64,000 nucleotides of DNA from Chalara sp. BL73 (lineage: Eukaryota > Ascomycota > Leotiomycetes > Helotiales). The DNA lies in contig CAKJVC010000088.1 of assembly GCA_918026815.1 (NCBI GenBank), forward strand, positions 806,001 through 870,000, given 5' to 3'. The notes under the pieces are model-generated. The model searched no databases. It was given only the letters and a program-made list of their open reading frames with translations, and was not told the DNA's origin. Every line of letters begins with the position of its first letter. Positions within the stretch are counted from its first letter, which is position 1. Below, in pieces: positions 46,500 to 59,028 of the stretch. A program made the translations under genes and the position numbers.

Positions 46500-47813
46500 G
46501 TTGAAAGGTGCGGAGGGTGCCTTGTAGCTACTTGTATGAACACAATTGACACGATAATTCTCGGAACGTGATGTGACATGGCTTGATCGAGGAAGAGAAG
46601 TAAGTATGTTAGGGAGAGCAGAAATATTGAGGCTAGGGGTCTGGTGATATATAAAAGAAACTGTTGCTTGAATGCTATGAACAATATCAGCTACAAGCAT
46701 TCATATGATTTCCACGTCAAGAAGCCATCATCGCTTGGGACTTAACGAATCGAGTATGGAAGTCAACATTGAGAATCTCATGGTGAGTCAGTCCATCGAC
46801 AGTAAAAACACCCTAAGGATTCTATATAAAAAAATCATACAACAGAAGGAAAGTTTTCTGCCGAAAGAAATATGACAATTGTGCTATAATATGAATTCTC
46901 CCAGAGCGTGCAATAAGCTTTCAAGCCGCTAGGTTGTGGCTGACATGGTACCGTGCTATGTCTGTCAACGAGGAGTTTCGAGTAACATCACTGGATTGCT
47001 TGTAAGAGCACAAACCGTTCCAGAAAATCGCGGCAAAGGTTACAAACCTAAAATAAAGCCCAATTCAATCCTTCTTTAGACCGGCGCCCATAGCTAACCT
47101 GGCCAGACCAACCAGCTGAACTAGCCCACGATGATAGGTTGAAATATGGTAAAGGAATTGCGATAAGAACATAACTGTCGCGCTGTTCCCCAAAAATCTC
47201 ACATTCTGTCTCTGGCCCTCAACACCACATTGACATGTGCAGCCTGCCTTCAAATCAGCACAACGGATTCCAAACATATGATGTGAAGACAACGACGATA
47301 CAGGTAGATAAAACAGATCAGACTAATCAAAGTTAACACAGTGAGATTCAAACTAGACAAGTCCATGAATTGAGATAGAACAAGACGAAGAACACGACTA
47401 CCAATGTGCATACATGCACTTGCAAAGTTCACTGTATTAAGGTACTTTCTATGGTATATCATCACGGTACAATCATAGGACATCAACGATAAGAGTTCAA
47501 AGTTACACGCAAAGCGATCAATGTACAATGTGTGGAATTTCACTGTCCTGAAGACTCAGATCATTCCCCCCTCAGCATCCTCTCGCCGGTGACCGGGGTT
47601 GCATATACATAATGTGCAACCATCCAAGCCAGCAAATAGAATCATGCAAAGTCATCGCGCCATCCCCAAGCGTAGTTCCTAAAGAATGGAAAGTAAATCG
47701 CTCAGTGGCTCCAATGCCAGGCCGTTGTAGTGTTGTGATAAGAGAAAACAAGGAGAACGTGGCAGATTAGGTCTAATGTGTAATGGAAGGAAAAACGCCG
47801 ACGTCCCAATGCT
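46500..47813. other. Intergenic region
   Basis: Between the pseudogene start and the ECM33 stop. Short open frames only; probably contains the ECM33 3' UTR. Confidence 0.55.
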
Positions 47814-49266
47814 TTACAACAACATTTGCAACAATCCACCTACTACCGACAGACCAGCGGCTGCGTGGCTGACACCGAATGAAGCTGAAGCAGCGCCATC
47901 CTTGTCGGTGCTTGATGGCTTGGCTGTAGAAGTGTTTGTGGTTCCGTCAGCATTGAGGGTGTTTGGGTCATCTGTGGTAGTGCAAGCGTGCTCTCCCTGA
48001 ACAACACCGGTATCGACGAGTTGCTTGTTGAGCGAATCACAATCAATGGAAGCTGTGCTCTGAATGTTCAAAGCACCTTGAACATTATCAAGGCTGGCAA
48101 AGTCGGGACTATAGAACGGGTTAGCAGTAGTAGAGACGATGGGCTACACAGTACTTACGTAGAGAAATTGCCAGTAATATCGATAGCACCACCGACCTGG
48201 GTCAAGGCTGGGAAGCTAATTGTTTGGAGAGCTGAGTTGTTCGCAACTTGGATACCACCACCAACGGATGTAATACCGGGGAAGGTGATGTTGGTCAATG
48301 CGGTGTTTCCAACGAATGCAAGAGATCCATCCTTGTTGGCAAAGTCACCAATGTTCGTCAAGTTTGGCGCAGAGTAAGTTGTGAAGTAGTTGTTGACGAA
48401 GATAAGCGAGCTGTTGATGCTCTGCAATGATGGTGTAGTGATAGACTTGACATCTCTGAAGGTGGCGTTGTTTGCATAGAGCAGGTTTGGGAAGCTGATG
48501 GCCAAGCTCTTGCCGTTAGCAGCAATATTGATACCTTGAGTGATGCTGGCAACCTGCGTCTCGAACTTGGTCAGACGGTTGTTGTTGTTGATATCCAAGA
48601 GTCCCACGGTCTTCAAGTTGATACCATCGAGAGTGCTCAAGAAAGTATTGGTGATGACCACGCTGCTTGCGTTCTGGACAGATCTTGGGAAAGATAATGC
48701 GGACAACGCCGGAAGGGCTGACCAATCGATAGTTCCCACTGATGTTAAGGAACCAAAGTTGAGAGAAGACAGCAAAGTCAAGTTGAACAGCTGGAAATTG
48801 CCAATGGCTCCAATGGTTGAGCTAGAGAGGGATGTCAATTGGCCAGCGCTTTCGGACGAGAGAGTGCCGGTGATCTGTTGTGGGCCTTCAATGGCGATGG
48901 ACTGAGATGCCGTCGAGCCAATAACTACATTCCTCAATGTTGAACAGCCAGTATATTGAGCAGCGTCGGCAGGTGAATTGATGGTGGCAGTAGCAGTAGA
49001 ACATGCGGATTGTGCTAGAAATGGCCATATTAGCTATCTGTCATAAGCTCGACTGCGTTCATTGATACTGCCGCTGCTCTTGACTTCCTTTCCCCCAGTC
49101 GAATATCTCAAACAAAGGAAAAAAGATTATTGTCTCGTTGGCAGATGGCCACAGTGTCGATGGAGCAGGTGCTCGGCAGATAGAGAGGTGAGGAAAGCTT
49201 GCCCAACTTACCAGCTGCGGCCCCGAGAAGGGCGAGCCCGGGAAAGAGAAGCTGTTGGGCGTACAT
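47814..49266 (-). CDS. ECM33: Ecm33-type GPI-anchored cell-wall protein
   Basis: Wall-integrity protein of the Ecm33/Sps2 family, which carries receptor-L-like leucine-rich repeats and a GPI anchor. Exons 49266-49212, 49014-48159 and 48108-47814, about 401 residues. The signal peptide is MYAQQLLFPGLALLGAAA. The mature start has CSTATATINSPADAAQYTGC, a family hallmark with two cysteines. The body repeats short units of the form LTSVG...ISFPALTQVGG with many N-glycosylation sequons (NNAT, NLTN, NITF). After the last splice come CDSLN and EHACTTTDD, then a Ser/Thr-rich stretch and a hydrophobic C-terminus (AAAGLSVVGGLLQMLL) for GPI attachment. Length and architecture are standard. Highly expressed in related fungi; a long pyrimidine-rich leader is seen upstream. 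Confidence 0.94.
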
Positions 49267-49916
49267 TGTGTGATGGGTATTATGCAGGTACAGACAGTAA
49301 CTTTTTGGAGTCAGTGTGGTTGGTCTCGCAATTGATTGATGGTTTAATGCTAGAAGAAACAAGACCCCCCAGCAATAAGTAGAGGTTGCAGAGTTTGTTG
49401 AAGGGCCGCGTGGCAGGTGGTGGATGCGGGATGTAGTATGTGGAGTGTAATTGATGGGAAGTTCGATTGTGTTGTTGTTGTTGATGGAGGAGAAAAGAGG
49501 CTGTAACTTGGATTGGGGGGGCAGGCGAGGGGGGAGGAGGGAAGATGTAAAACACGTACCTTTTTTTTTTCTGGCGTGTTTTGTTGACGAAGCAGGAACA
49601 AGCAACAGGAAACCGAATGATTAGCTGGATATAATACCCCTTCGTAACTTTCCTTTAATTAATTCTGAAGAGAAAGGATGCTTAACGACAGTGGTGAATT
49701 AAAAAGGGAATCCGAGAGAGAAGCAGGAAACTGACTTCTTTTTTGTCGAAATTGAATTCGAAGAAAAGATGCGCGGGCGGGCTTGGAATGGCTTGTAAAT
49801 AAGAAGAAGGGAGAGAGGTAGGAGGAGGAGGAGAAGATAGGTACAGCAGTAGGCCCGGAGTCAGTGCCATTCGCAGACAGGTTAAAGGAGTCAAGCCAGG
49901 GTGAGGGAACAGGGGG

Positions 49917-49940
49917 TGGAACAGGGTTGGAACAGGGTTG
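49917..49940. repeat. Short tandem repeat (GGAACAGGGTT)
   Basis: Two adjacent copies of an 11-bp unit in the ECM33 upstream region. Confidence 0.7.
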
Positions 49941-50124
49941 TGGCGGGTGCCGAGCATACGAATGAGCGCTAAGCCTGTTTAGCAGAGAGACAAGCAAGGA
50001 ACGAGAGATTTGCTCGACACATCCAACGTCAAGTTCACCTCCAAACGAAATCACCAATTTGCATATGTTGATAAGACCTCCAAGGGAGGAGGAGAGGGGA
50101 ACCCACCTACGTTACAGTACTTCT

Positions 50125-50136
50125 CCCCCCCCCCCC
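50125..50136. repeat. Poly-C tract
   Basis: Twelve consecutive C bases on the plus strand; homopolymer, prone to sequencing error. Confidence 0.7.
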
Positions 50137-51681
50137 TCTCGCAATTTCTATAATTATTTACCGTATATGCTTACTTACAACCATATTCATTTCAACTGCA
50201 GCCAAAAAAAAAAAGGGAAAAAAATTAAATTCAATTCATGATTCGAACGCCTTCCAAATATCAAATGCTGGTGTTGCCCAACACCCGTCATCCATCGTGC
50301 TACGAAACACCCTTTCACAAGTCGTGGCGTCCCAGTTTTGACTGATAAGTACAATACAGTAGCAGTGGAGCATGCGTGCGTGAGTGCATCACCAACTAGG
50401 GAAGCCACAACATCTACTACTGCAACTCAGGCCCACTTGGGGGTTCAATTGATCCCAGGGTTTCGCAACGGGAAAAAAAGAGCCCAGCGTTGACTGGTCA
50501 ATACGACCCAACCATATTGGCCTTGGCTGCGGCGATACCTCCACCAAAAATGGTCTCGGTTCCATAATCCTCCTTTATCCTAATGGTAATTCGCAATTTG
50601 GAATCTCTCGATGCTGCAATTCATCAAAAACGGCTGGGTCATGATATCTATCTTCGCTTGGACACACAGTTGTCTCCAGCCTAGAGGGAGCTTTTGATAT
50701 CTGATAATGGGAAGGGGGCTGGGAGAATGTTCAGATACCCAAGTTTAAGTTGGCACTGCGCTGTTAAACATCTGGTGCAGACACACCTCACAATTTTTAT
50801 GCAACCTTATTCGACGTGAAAGGACGCCGGCTCTGCAGGCGTGCGCAATCCTGCAAAATACACCATCCACTTCTTCCAGCCTGCCGATTTCAAACTATCT
50901 CTGTCGAGGCAAGAATTTACCATCCAGGCGATATCATTGGCCAATTCCGCCCATTTTCTGTTGACATTTTCGCCTTCGTAACATAACATGCAGTCGTCTG
51001 GTCCATCCATACGGAACACAATCCTCCCCAAACTTTGCCTAACCTCAAAACCTGCTGTGAGGCATGATACGGGGTCGTATCCCAACTCTTCTGAAGAAAA
51101 GAGGCATATATCCTTTCTTGTGTGTTGACTCGTTGACTTAATCCTATCCTCAGAAGATCGTGAAGATCGTGAAGATGGATGTTTCCCTGCGTTTCCCACG
51201 CCAAGCCTCTTAGCCGTTACATGTTTTGCATATCTTCAACGCGAGGACGAAACATCTTTATTCACGACGCCTTTTTCCAAGGCATTATCCCGGCCACGGT
51301 ACTTGTAGTATCGGCGGCTGAAGCTCAACATCATACCAACTTGAGCCTTCTTTGGAATTTGAACGCGTGAAGACCAGAAGTATTATTAGCAACTGCGCGC
51401 ATGAATATTCGAATTGCCCATATTTTCGCCATTTTCAATCTCCGTTTGTGGGGAGCAAAAAAGCCCGGCTATGACGAAGGTGTTCGCGGAACGCGGCCAA
51501 CGATCAATATCCCTGTTCTCCCCTCAATAATCGTCAACCGTGCATAACTCGCGAGCGCTCCCATCATTCTCGATCCCCAGCAAAGATCGTGGCTTGCAGA
51601 ACTAGGACCAATATTATCAAGAACTATGAATGTCCTTTATGGTCCCGATTTACCATTTATTCTCGCAACAAGTGGGCTTTC

Positions 51682-52698
51682 TCACGTACTTTGCTCATAC
51701 TCTATGGACCAAATTTTCGCGGAAAGAATAAATTTGTTGACACCCGCATTGTTTGTATCACTGGTAGATATAAGAGTTTCAATGATTCCCAAAAACTTTG
51801 CCTTTTCATCCCTAGAAATATGTCCTGATGCGAGCATTGTGCGTAGAAAATACCACACTGATTCATGCTTCCATTGAAATGAAGAAGTCAAGTCCAGTAT
51901 TTCGCTACACATCTTTGAGCATACTTGTTTTCGGGATATTGTTATTTGAGGCAGATGGAAGAGACAGAAAAGCAGGAAAGAGAATCCAGAAATATCGGAA
52001 GGGTGCTTAATACACCACTTAAAGACTGCTGAAAGAAATTTTGTATCGTCGAGAGATAGATGTTGCGGTAGTGTTTGGGTAATCCACCGCATATGAAGCC
52101 AGGCGTAATAATTGCGAGGATGCCTCTCAGCAGCGACCATGATGACTTGCTCAAGATCGGCATACACGTCGTAAGGTAACTTCATTGAGCTGCATGTCTC
52201 AAGAAGCCAGCGTCGATGACCCCATAGTGTGGGAGACTTGGTATGCCGATGTAGGTGCGAAGTCAAAAGACCATCCACCCAGATCAGCTCCTGTTTCAAT
52301 GAGGCCACAAGCTGAGTACCAAAACCTTTTTGATGACCTTGAATGAGAACCTTCCTGGCATTGGCTGCTGTGATGTTCTCCGGGTCCATCAGTAGCAAGA
52401 TAGCAGTAACGTTTCGAACATCCTGTATTGGAGCAGCTTTGAGATCCCTGAGATAGCTTTTGAAGAGTCGGCGGGCAACAACAAAAGCCTGCACAAGTCT
52501 GGCTTTTGGAATTCCTATACTGTTCCCATCTACCAAGACATTGCAGCTGGGTGGTAATGGATGAGCCTTCCCTAGAAACTCATACTCTAGCACTTTGCTA
52601 GGGTTTGAAGTAATGGCTTTCACAATATCTTGGTAGACCTCCTGGGCGTGCTGTACCTTGATCAAGGATAGCGTTTCGGTATCAAGAGTTCTGGACAT
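51682..52698 (-). CDS. Protein prenyltransferase alpha-subunit repeat protein (PTAR1-like)
   Basis: Single exon, about 338 residues from the ATG at 52698. Repeats of the prenyltransferase alpha type are visible: helical pairs with the Trp-containing motifs SPTLWGHRRWLLE and HPRNYYAWLHMRWI, the pattern Pro...Asn-Tyr-x-Ala-Trp of PPTA repeats. The sequence upstream in the same frame (to 52911) lacks conserved character, so 52698 is preferred. The overall length and low repeat number match the PTAR1 group, which in animals partners with a second subunit for Rab/SNARE geranylgeranylation; the fungal role is inferred. Start codons of this gene and GET1 are 257 bp apart, head to head. Confidence 0.82.
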   Translation of the reverse strand: MSRTLDTETLSLIKVQHAQEVYQDIVKAITSNPSKVLEYEFLGKAHPLPPSCNVLVDGNSIGIPKARLVQAFVVARRLFKSYLRDLKAAPIQDVRNVTAILLLMDPENITAANARKVLIQGHQKGFGTQLVASLKQELIWVDGLLTSHLHRHTKSPTLWGHRRWLLETCSSMKLPYDVYADLEQVIMVAAERHPRNYYAWLHMRWITQTLPQHLSLDDTKFLSAVFKWCIKHPSDISGFSFLLFCLFHLPQITISRKQVCSKMCSEILDLTSSFQWKHESVWYFLRTMLASGHISRDEKAKFLGIIETLISTSDTNNAGVNKFILSAKIWSIEYEQST

Positions 52699-52955
52699 CG
52701 TAGACAGCCTTGGATTGCAGGGAGTGGTGTGAATTAACCCAAAAGTGAAACAAATGTCCAGAAGCTGATCGTCATTCCAAACTCCAGCCTTATATTGTGT
52801 GGCTGCCCAGTACGGACGCCACCGCCTTCCTAATCTAGCCCCACCATATTGGTGACTGTCTCGAATTTGACCAAATCCCAAAGGCGACGAACAGGACCAG
52901 ATATTTGACAAGAGGCCTGGACATCCGTTCCGACCTCATCTTCTTACACTCCAAG

Positions 52956-53732
52956 ATGCCGTCTATATTAGTCATAGTATTCTTCCTCCAGTTGTCTATT
53001 CACATCGTAAATACCTTCGGAGTCGCAGCAATTAATAACTTGGTAAGTCCCACCTTCCACCACAGACAGAGGGCTCTCCTTCCCCATATACAAATAGGTA
53101 CGAAACTGCAGGCTGACAAGGTCATCAGCTATGGCAAATTTATAATCTGCTGCCAACCCCGACTTCGAAATCAGTGGCAGAGCAGCGACAACTGAAGAAG
53201 CAGTTCCTGAAGCTCCGGCAAGATCTCAATGCGACAAGCAGTCAAGATGAGTTTGCAAAATGGGCCAAGTTAAGGAGACAGCATGACAAAGTTCTGGAGC
53301 AACTGGAGAAGTCTAGTACGCAGTTTTACTCCTTTACAGCGACATGGCTAATAGAATGCGACAGAAACGTCATCCGAATCCACCAAAAAAACTTTTGACA
53401 GCGTGGTTTCCGCCTTGCGATGGCTTGGTACAAATGGCTTACGTTTGCTCCTACAATTTTGGTACACGAAGCAACCGATGTTCTGGATTCCGGGAGGTTG
53501 GATTCCTTACTATGCTGAATGGATGCTATCGTTTCCACGAGCTCCTTTGGGCAGTATCAGTATACAGGTGTGGTCAGTGGCATGTCTAGCGATAATCACT
53601 TTGGTCAGTGACGCTTTGATTGCAGCGTTTGCATTGGTTGCAGGATTTAAGGTCAAATCAGAGAAGACCAATAACGGCCCAGCGAAAGTCCCTGGTGAGA
53701 AAGCAAAGCCGGAGAGTAAGAAGGAGCTGTGA
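52956..53732 (+). CDS. GET1: GET complex subunit Get1 (WRB/CHD5-like)
   Basis: ER membrane receptor subunit that takes tail-anchored proteins from Get3. Exons 52956-53042, 53129-53315 and 53365-53732, about 213 residues. The first hydrophobic segment is PSILVIVFFLQLSIHIVNTF; after the splice comes LWQIYNLLPTPTSKSVAEQ and the cytosolic coiled coil with the strongly conserved QDEFAKWAKLRRQHDKVLEQLEK. The third exon gives SVVSALRWLGTNGLRLLLQF, GGWIPYYAEWMLSFPRAPLG and a last hydrophobic span. The exon 2/3 junction (donor 53316, acceptor ending 53364) was chosen because it alone keeps this frame. The length agrees with fungal Get1. The C-tail is Lys-rich. Confidence 0.93.
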
Positions 53733-54263
53733 AGTCTTCCTTGAATAACGGTAAAGTGGGGGAATGGCGGACACAGTAATGTCTCTCAACAATAAGACGC
53801 AAAGGTCTTCATAGCAAGTGCTGAGACCCTGCAACACGAGTGAGATGACTCTTGGCAGAGTACTTTGGCTTGATCTGGGCATACTTTTTGACTGTGAGAG
53901 ACCATAGAGAAAGGGTCGCCAAAGCTTCGAAAGTGCCACTGGTAGGAAGCATATAGCTTTATGGCTTAGAGGATGATAGAGATAATACTTGAACCTTGTA
54001 TCAAGAAGCATATGGTATCTAAACATGGCTGAAGTGCGAGATTAGATTTTATTGGGGAGGAAAGGTTATTCCAAATTGTTGCTTTGGACATACGCTTCGA
54101 CATTTTGGCGAAGTGTTTTATAGCTTTTCTGCGCTAGCCCAGCCGGCCCCGCTAGGCCCGATTTAGCCGATCTTATCGCTTATCTGTTCCCGCGCCATCA
54201 TTTAATTCCATTTCCGCCTCGTTGTTCATAACCGCACCAGAAAAAACCACACTACGCACCACT
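53733..54263. other. Intergenic region
   Basis: Between co-oriented GET1 and the next membrane-protein gene. No gene or RNA seen. Confidence 0.55.
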
Positions 54264-55365
54264 ATGGCAGTTTCCTGGGGCACGTAAGTAGGAACTAATC
54301 ATCTCAGATCTTCTACTAAAAGCTCCCAGTATTAAATCCTTACTTCTTTTCTTTGGGCCTATAGTCCTTCCAAAAGCCATCGCATATTACCGTTCTGTAC
54401 GCGCTGCGCCAGCTATCCAAGGAGTTTCAATACGTCCAGTGCCTTTAAATGTCGCGAAAGCTCTTTTACTACTATTTGTAACTGCAGTCGCGTTTATCAT
54501 CAATAGCCTACCTTTCTCCTCCCCCGAAAACATATTCAACCTCACTTCGTCCCGATTACAGATCCCTACAGATGTTCTTTTCACGCGTCTATCCGCCCTA
54601 CGGCCACATGGCTTGACTGCTGCAGACTCACTTCTGCGGAACAAGATCAACTCCCTAGAGTCAAGGTTATTATTCTTCCAGTATGGGCCAGATGTAATTC
54701 GGGACTGCCAGTTCTGCAAAGCAGAAGATCCAAAATCATACCTGTACTACGCTTTGCCAGGAATCCTTGCGCCACATCTATACAATCTGTGCATGTTGGC
54801 AACAACAACTTCAGGGCTATTTATTGGCAAAGACGCTGCAATATGGAGAAAGACTGCCACAATAGCTAGTATTGCTGTTGCAGCTACAGAATTATATTTC
54901 TGGGGCTCTTACAACCACCAAGCAAATGCGCGCGCCACACGTCTCGAAGACATCGACGCATTTTTCTGGAAGATGCGAGTTTACCGCTGCCTGGCACTCG
55001 CAGCAGTGGACGGCATAATAGGGTGGATGCTCTATCTCTCATCTACAAATAGGGCATTCTTGAATCCACCAAGCGCAGCAGAGCGAGTAGAGACTTCTAT
55101 CAGAGCTCTTGATAGAGTAAGAAACAGTATAAATAGTGCCGCCGTCCTACGCAACACAATTAATCGAGACGAAGAGCTACGATTAAGGAGTCTAAGTTAT
55201 TGGGTAGACGAGGGAAGATTGATGGGAGCAACTATGGATGAGCGGGAGGTGTTGGAAGGAGTGCAAAATGCGTTAGAAGAAAGGATAAATATGACAGACA
55301 TTTCGAGGGATGCCGAAAACTACGCCAAAACTGTTGTTGGGCACCATTTGATGGGCGAGATATAA
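54264..55365 (+). CDS. Conserved fungal membrane protein of unknown function
   Basis: Exons 54264-54283 and 54330-55365, about 351 residues. The first exon encodes MAVSWG plus part of the next codon and joins to TIKSLLLFFGPIVLPKAIAYYR, a start I recall from uncharacterised fungal proteins, which fixes the acceptor at 54329. Four or so hydrophobic segments are seen: one at the N-terminus, VAKALLLLFVTAVAFIINSL, YYALPGILAPHLYNLCML, and two in the second half (TATIASIAVAATELYFWG and CLALAAVDGIIGWMLYLS). The C-terminal third is charged and helical (RNTINRDEELRLRSL). No catalytic motif recognised and no known pathway. An organelle-membrane location is guesswork. Confidence 0.78.
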
Positions 55366-57440
55366 CTAGATTCCTTAGCAAAAGAAGACATAGAGCAAAC
55401 AATAATCGTTCGAGCCGGATCCTTTTTGTACAGGAATAATTTCTGGCTTCAAGTGGCGCAACGCCTCGAACCATGAAGCACCACCGAATTACTTATTTTG
55501 ATCGGGTTACTCTGGACACCGCGACAACCACACTGATGAAAACCAGAACGAGCACAGTTCCAGTAGATGGGTCTCCATGTCAGCGGCTTCTCACCTCACC
55601 ATTCTCGTTTTAAACACTTTCAAACTGCGCCAATATTAAATCCCCTCGCCTCCTCTCTGGCAGCCCATAATATCATCGCACTTTCGATGCGTGATCTACA
55701 CCACGAACTCAATTAGCAAGCCTTCTATGATATCCTGTGGTTGTATTCACTATGGCTAAACGAAGTGTCTCGTATTCCCAAAGCGTGACAGATTTCTTTC
55801 AGAGGATCAGCTTGCGGTGCTGTGTGGAGGTTGTTATCTTGGATATTAGATATGATACTCTATATAACTATAGTGTGTCGTGTATCGGGTTGAGAGAAGT
55901 CTTTTCCTCCTTAGTGATGTAGAGAGGTCCTCGGGTTCGACCTCTAATAGAATGGCGGACGTGCTGTTATGTCCTGAGGAGGTGGGCCATTGTAGCCCAA
56001 CGCTCACTGGATGGAAGAGAGGCAACGGAATGGCTGGGCTGAGACAGTTCGGCAGCTTCCATTTCATCCACCATTCCCTTACGTAGGCTGAGCCTTGGAT
56101 CATCTAGCGAGCTCATGGCTTTCTTCCCCAGGGACAGATTATATGGTGAAGGATGTAGTGGAGAGGAGTTTAAAGTACACTATGAAGAGCTTGCTTCCAT
56201 ATGCAAATGAGTACTAAGCATAGGTGGAGCTAATGAAGGATTCGACCCAGACTAGCGAGCCGCCATGAGCAGCATGTGAGGCATTCACAATATATCCTTC
56301 AAAGACCGGTACATATTTCCTATAGAAGCACAGCGCCTGCGAGCTGTCAATGATGCGAGAAGTAGCCCACCCCAACCTCAAGTTTGTAAAGCTCACGCTT
56401 AGCTCACTCCGTAGCCATAGTTCGCAGCTTGGAAAAGTCCTTTTGAGACAACACTTTCAAATCGGGTCCCAGACATAAATGAACAAGCCACAACCTCGTT
56501 TACCTTTCTCCTCTCTATCACCCATTCGATGCTCAATATATTAGATGTTAAAGCCCACATGCTTAAATCACTCGCACTAAAGTCTCATCTTCTGATCAAA
56601 CTTGGATAACTTGTCGCTCCAACGCCAACCCTTATCCCTTCTCCCACGACCCAACTAAACACACAACCTCCATCCTTCCGCCTTCAACCAAACCCTATAC
56701 TATTAAACACCTCCCAGCGCCGAGGCGGAGGATCCCCTGCCGGTGTTGGTAGTCATTGGAGATAATGGCCCAGTGCAGTATAGATATAGGGTCTACCCGT
56801 AGATTCAGCAGGGATATTATGTGCCGATTGCGGGTTTTAAGACTGGTGATGTTGGTATGACGGAGTCCAGAGGGAAGAGGGAGGGGAAATGGGAAAGGGT
56901 GAGAACCAAGCCGCTGGTGTTGCAGGTTCCGGCGCAGAGTATGGTAGTTGTTGTGAGGAGATGGAGAAGGGTGGCGAGCTTCATGTTAGATAGCTGTGGA
57001 GATGGGATGTTTTGTGGAATCGAGGATTATAAAGGTATATCTAAGGAGGGCAACGCGCGCATGTTCATGTGTTTATTCGACAAAGTCAGGTACCTTTCAT
57101 TTGAAGCATCCGGGCGATATCCTAGCACTGTATGTATAAATCGAGAAGCAATATTTTCGACAGTCCAAGAATCTGCAGTCATCTTGTAATTAGGAATTGT
57201 GACCTGTGAAATTATATGAACTAGATCTCTTGCTCTCAGGGAAGCCAAACTAGCGTTGAATTCTTTATATACGCCTATGACATGATTTGTACCTATAAAC
57301 TTGTGGTGGAAAGAGGTCGAATACATTTTAAATTGGCCCATAAGATTTTAGGTAGCCATTTACATTCGGAATTCAGCCCGTGACGAAAAGATTGTCTTCG
57401 GTCTCATATACATAATCATCCTCTTTTTATATCACTCGCT
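55366..57440. other. Long intergenic region
   Basis: About 2 kb. Mostly without coding character. On the plus strand 56704-57189 is open apart from one TAG at 56800-56802; it may be a relic or chance (see findings). The last part is the 3' flank of the mannanase gene. Confidence 0.5.
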
Positions 57441-59028
57441 TCACAGGCACTGCGAGTACCATTGATTCGAATACACGCATGTGGTTCCTGCAACGCAAGT
57501 ACCACTCCCACTCCATCCCTGCCCACCACATTGGCCATACTTGGGGATGGTCCCACCACTGGCCGGCGTCGTGGCTGTTGGTGTACTCCCAGACGCTGTC
57601 GTAGTCGAGACAGGAGTTCCTGTGCCACCGTTGATAGCCGCAACATGATTCACAACCAGAGCTTGCCACTCGCTGCTACCATAGTAGATCGTGTTACCGT
57701 CATTGTGGGTCTGGCCTGTGCTGAGCACGTCACCAAGCTGCCAGAACATGTCACCTGCTACGCCTGGAGAGCTTAAGGCTGTTGCTTGCCATGGTGATTG
57801 AAGCGCGACGTGATCAGATGTGGTGCCATATTCTTCGAGGATGCAGGGCTTGTTGGCTGCTACGCATACCGTGCCGTGGTTCTTGATCCAGCCGTTGGCC
57901 CAGTCGTATGACACGCCCCCTTCCCGATTCAGTTTTTGTTTTAGAGATTTCAGGGCTGGGATGCATGCTTACAGCTATTTGGATAGAGATGGAAGACCCC
58001 GAAATCAAGATTAGGAATCTTGAGATTCGCTTGGAAATCGACACCTTCAGCGGTGGTGTAAGGATAACTTCCGTCACCGCCGCCATTCATGAACCCTTCA
58101 TCGCCTAGAGTGACCATGTGAGAGGGATCAAGACTCTTGATATAGGCACTGATTGTAGTTGCCCAGTTGGTGATGACAGATGTAGCACATCCGTTGCAAC
58201 GTGGCTCGTTGGCTAGCTCCCAAGCGAAAACGGCTTCGCTTGACTTGTATCTGCTGACGACGGCGTTGATATACGTCTTATATTGAGCTTGCACACGTGA
58301 GTCGGTATACCTTTTTCAAATTAGTATCATAATCTCGAACGTTTTAGAAGGAGCCGGAAGCTTTGGAACTCTTTCAAGAGCCAAAACGGTAGTAAAATAA
58401 TGAGGCTTCGAGTCAGATTTCGAGCCCCGGGCTATTCAACAAAAATTGAGAATTTAGTGTGAAAATTACCAGGTGGCCTTGGTCGTACCGTAGTACGAGT
58501 TGTAAGCTGGCATTCCGCCGTAGTCAGCCCAATTGTTGACGAAATTGATAATTAGCTTGATTCCGTATGTTTCGGCACTCTTCACGACATAGTCGAGGCG
58601 CTGGAGCCCATTTGCTCCAGTGTTTATTTGTGGCTGTTGACCTGAGATGAAGGACTGGAACCAAACGCCAGAAGTGCTGGATGTGATATCGTTGAAACCT
58701 TTAGTAAACTGGTTAGTTATGTTGCGGACATTCCAATAATGTGATTCTTACCCCAGACTCTAAGTACTTTGAGACCGGAAGACTTCAAGTGGCTCATCAC
58801 CAGATCCACGTCCGCGTTGTTAGTAAGGAAGCCAATCCAATAAGAATTCGTCCCAGCAAAGTACTGCGTCACTCCATTGATATTGAATTTCAAGCCAGAC
58901 ACAGAGGGATTTGCCCTCTTCTCAATCGACGGAGACGTCGCTCGTTGGTTCAAGTCATTGCCACTGAGAACAGGGGTCGTTACGACCAGGCCAGTGAAAG
59001 CCACAATCGCTGCAATAGAAAACTTCAT
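57441..59028 (-). CDS. Secreted endo-beta-1,4-mannanase (GH5) with CBM1
   Basis: Hydrolyses mannan and galactomannan in plant cell walls. Exons 59028-58752, 58698-58470, 58310-57973 and 57919-57441, about 440 residues. N-terminal signal peptide [20 protein letters not shown]. The GH5 subfamily-7-like catalytic domain starts near residue 45 ([19 protein letters not shown]), with the acid/base Glu204 in WELANEPRC and the nucleophile in ILEEYG (Glu 310/311). A Thr/Ser/Gly/Pro linker ([17 protein letters not shown]) leads to a C-terminal fungal cellulose-binding module, [19 protein letters not shown] to QWYSQCL, with its aromatic residues and cysteines intact. All four junctions join in frame. 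Everything needed for activity appears present. Expressed presumably on plant material; no regulatory site was identified. Confidence 0.95.

Larger units (their letters stand above)
49267..51681. other. Long intergenic region upstream of ECM33
   Basis: About 2.4 kb. The first kilobase is strongly purine-rich on the plus strand (pyrimidine-rich in the ECM33 direction). Simple repeats include GGAACAGGGTT twice at about 49917-49940, a 12-base C run at 50125-50136 and a 9-bp tandem GAAGATCGT at about 51152-51177. The 130-codon minus frame at 50807-51199 starts with GTG, not ATG, and was not recognised. Confidence 0.5.

Noticed and set aside
50807..51199. 130-codon minus frame between ECM33 and PTAR1
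   Set aside because: It begins with GTG rather than ATG, has no recognised domain, and lies in a long promoter-like region.
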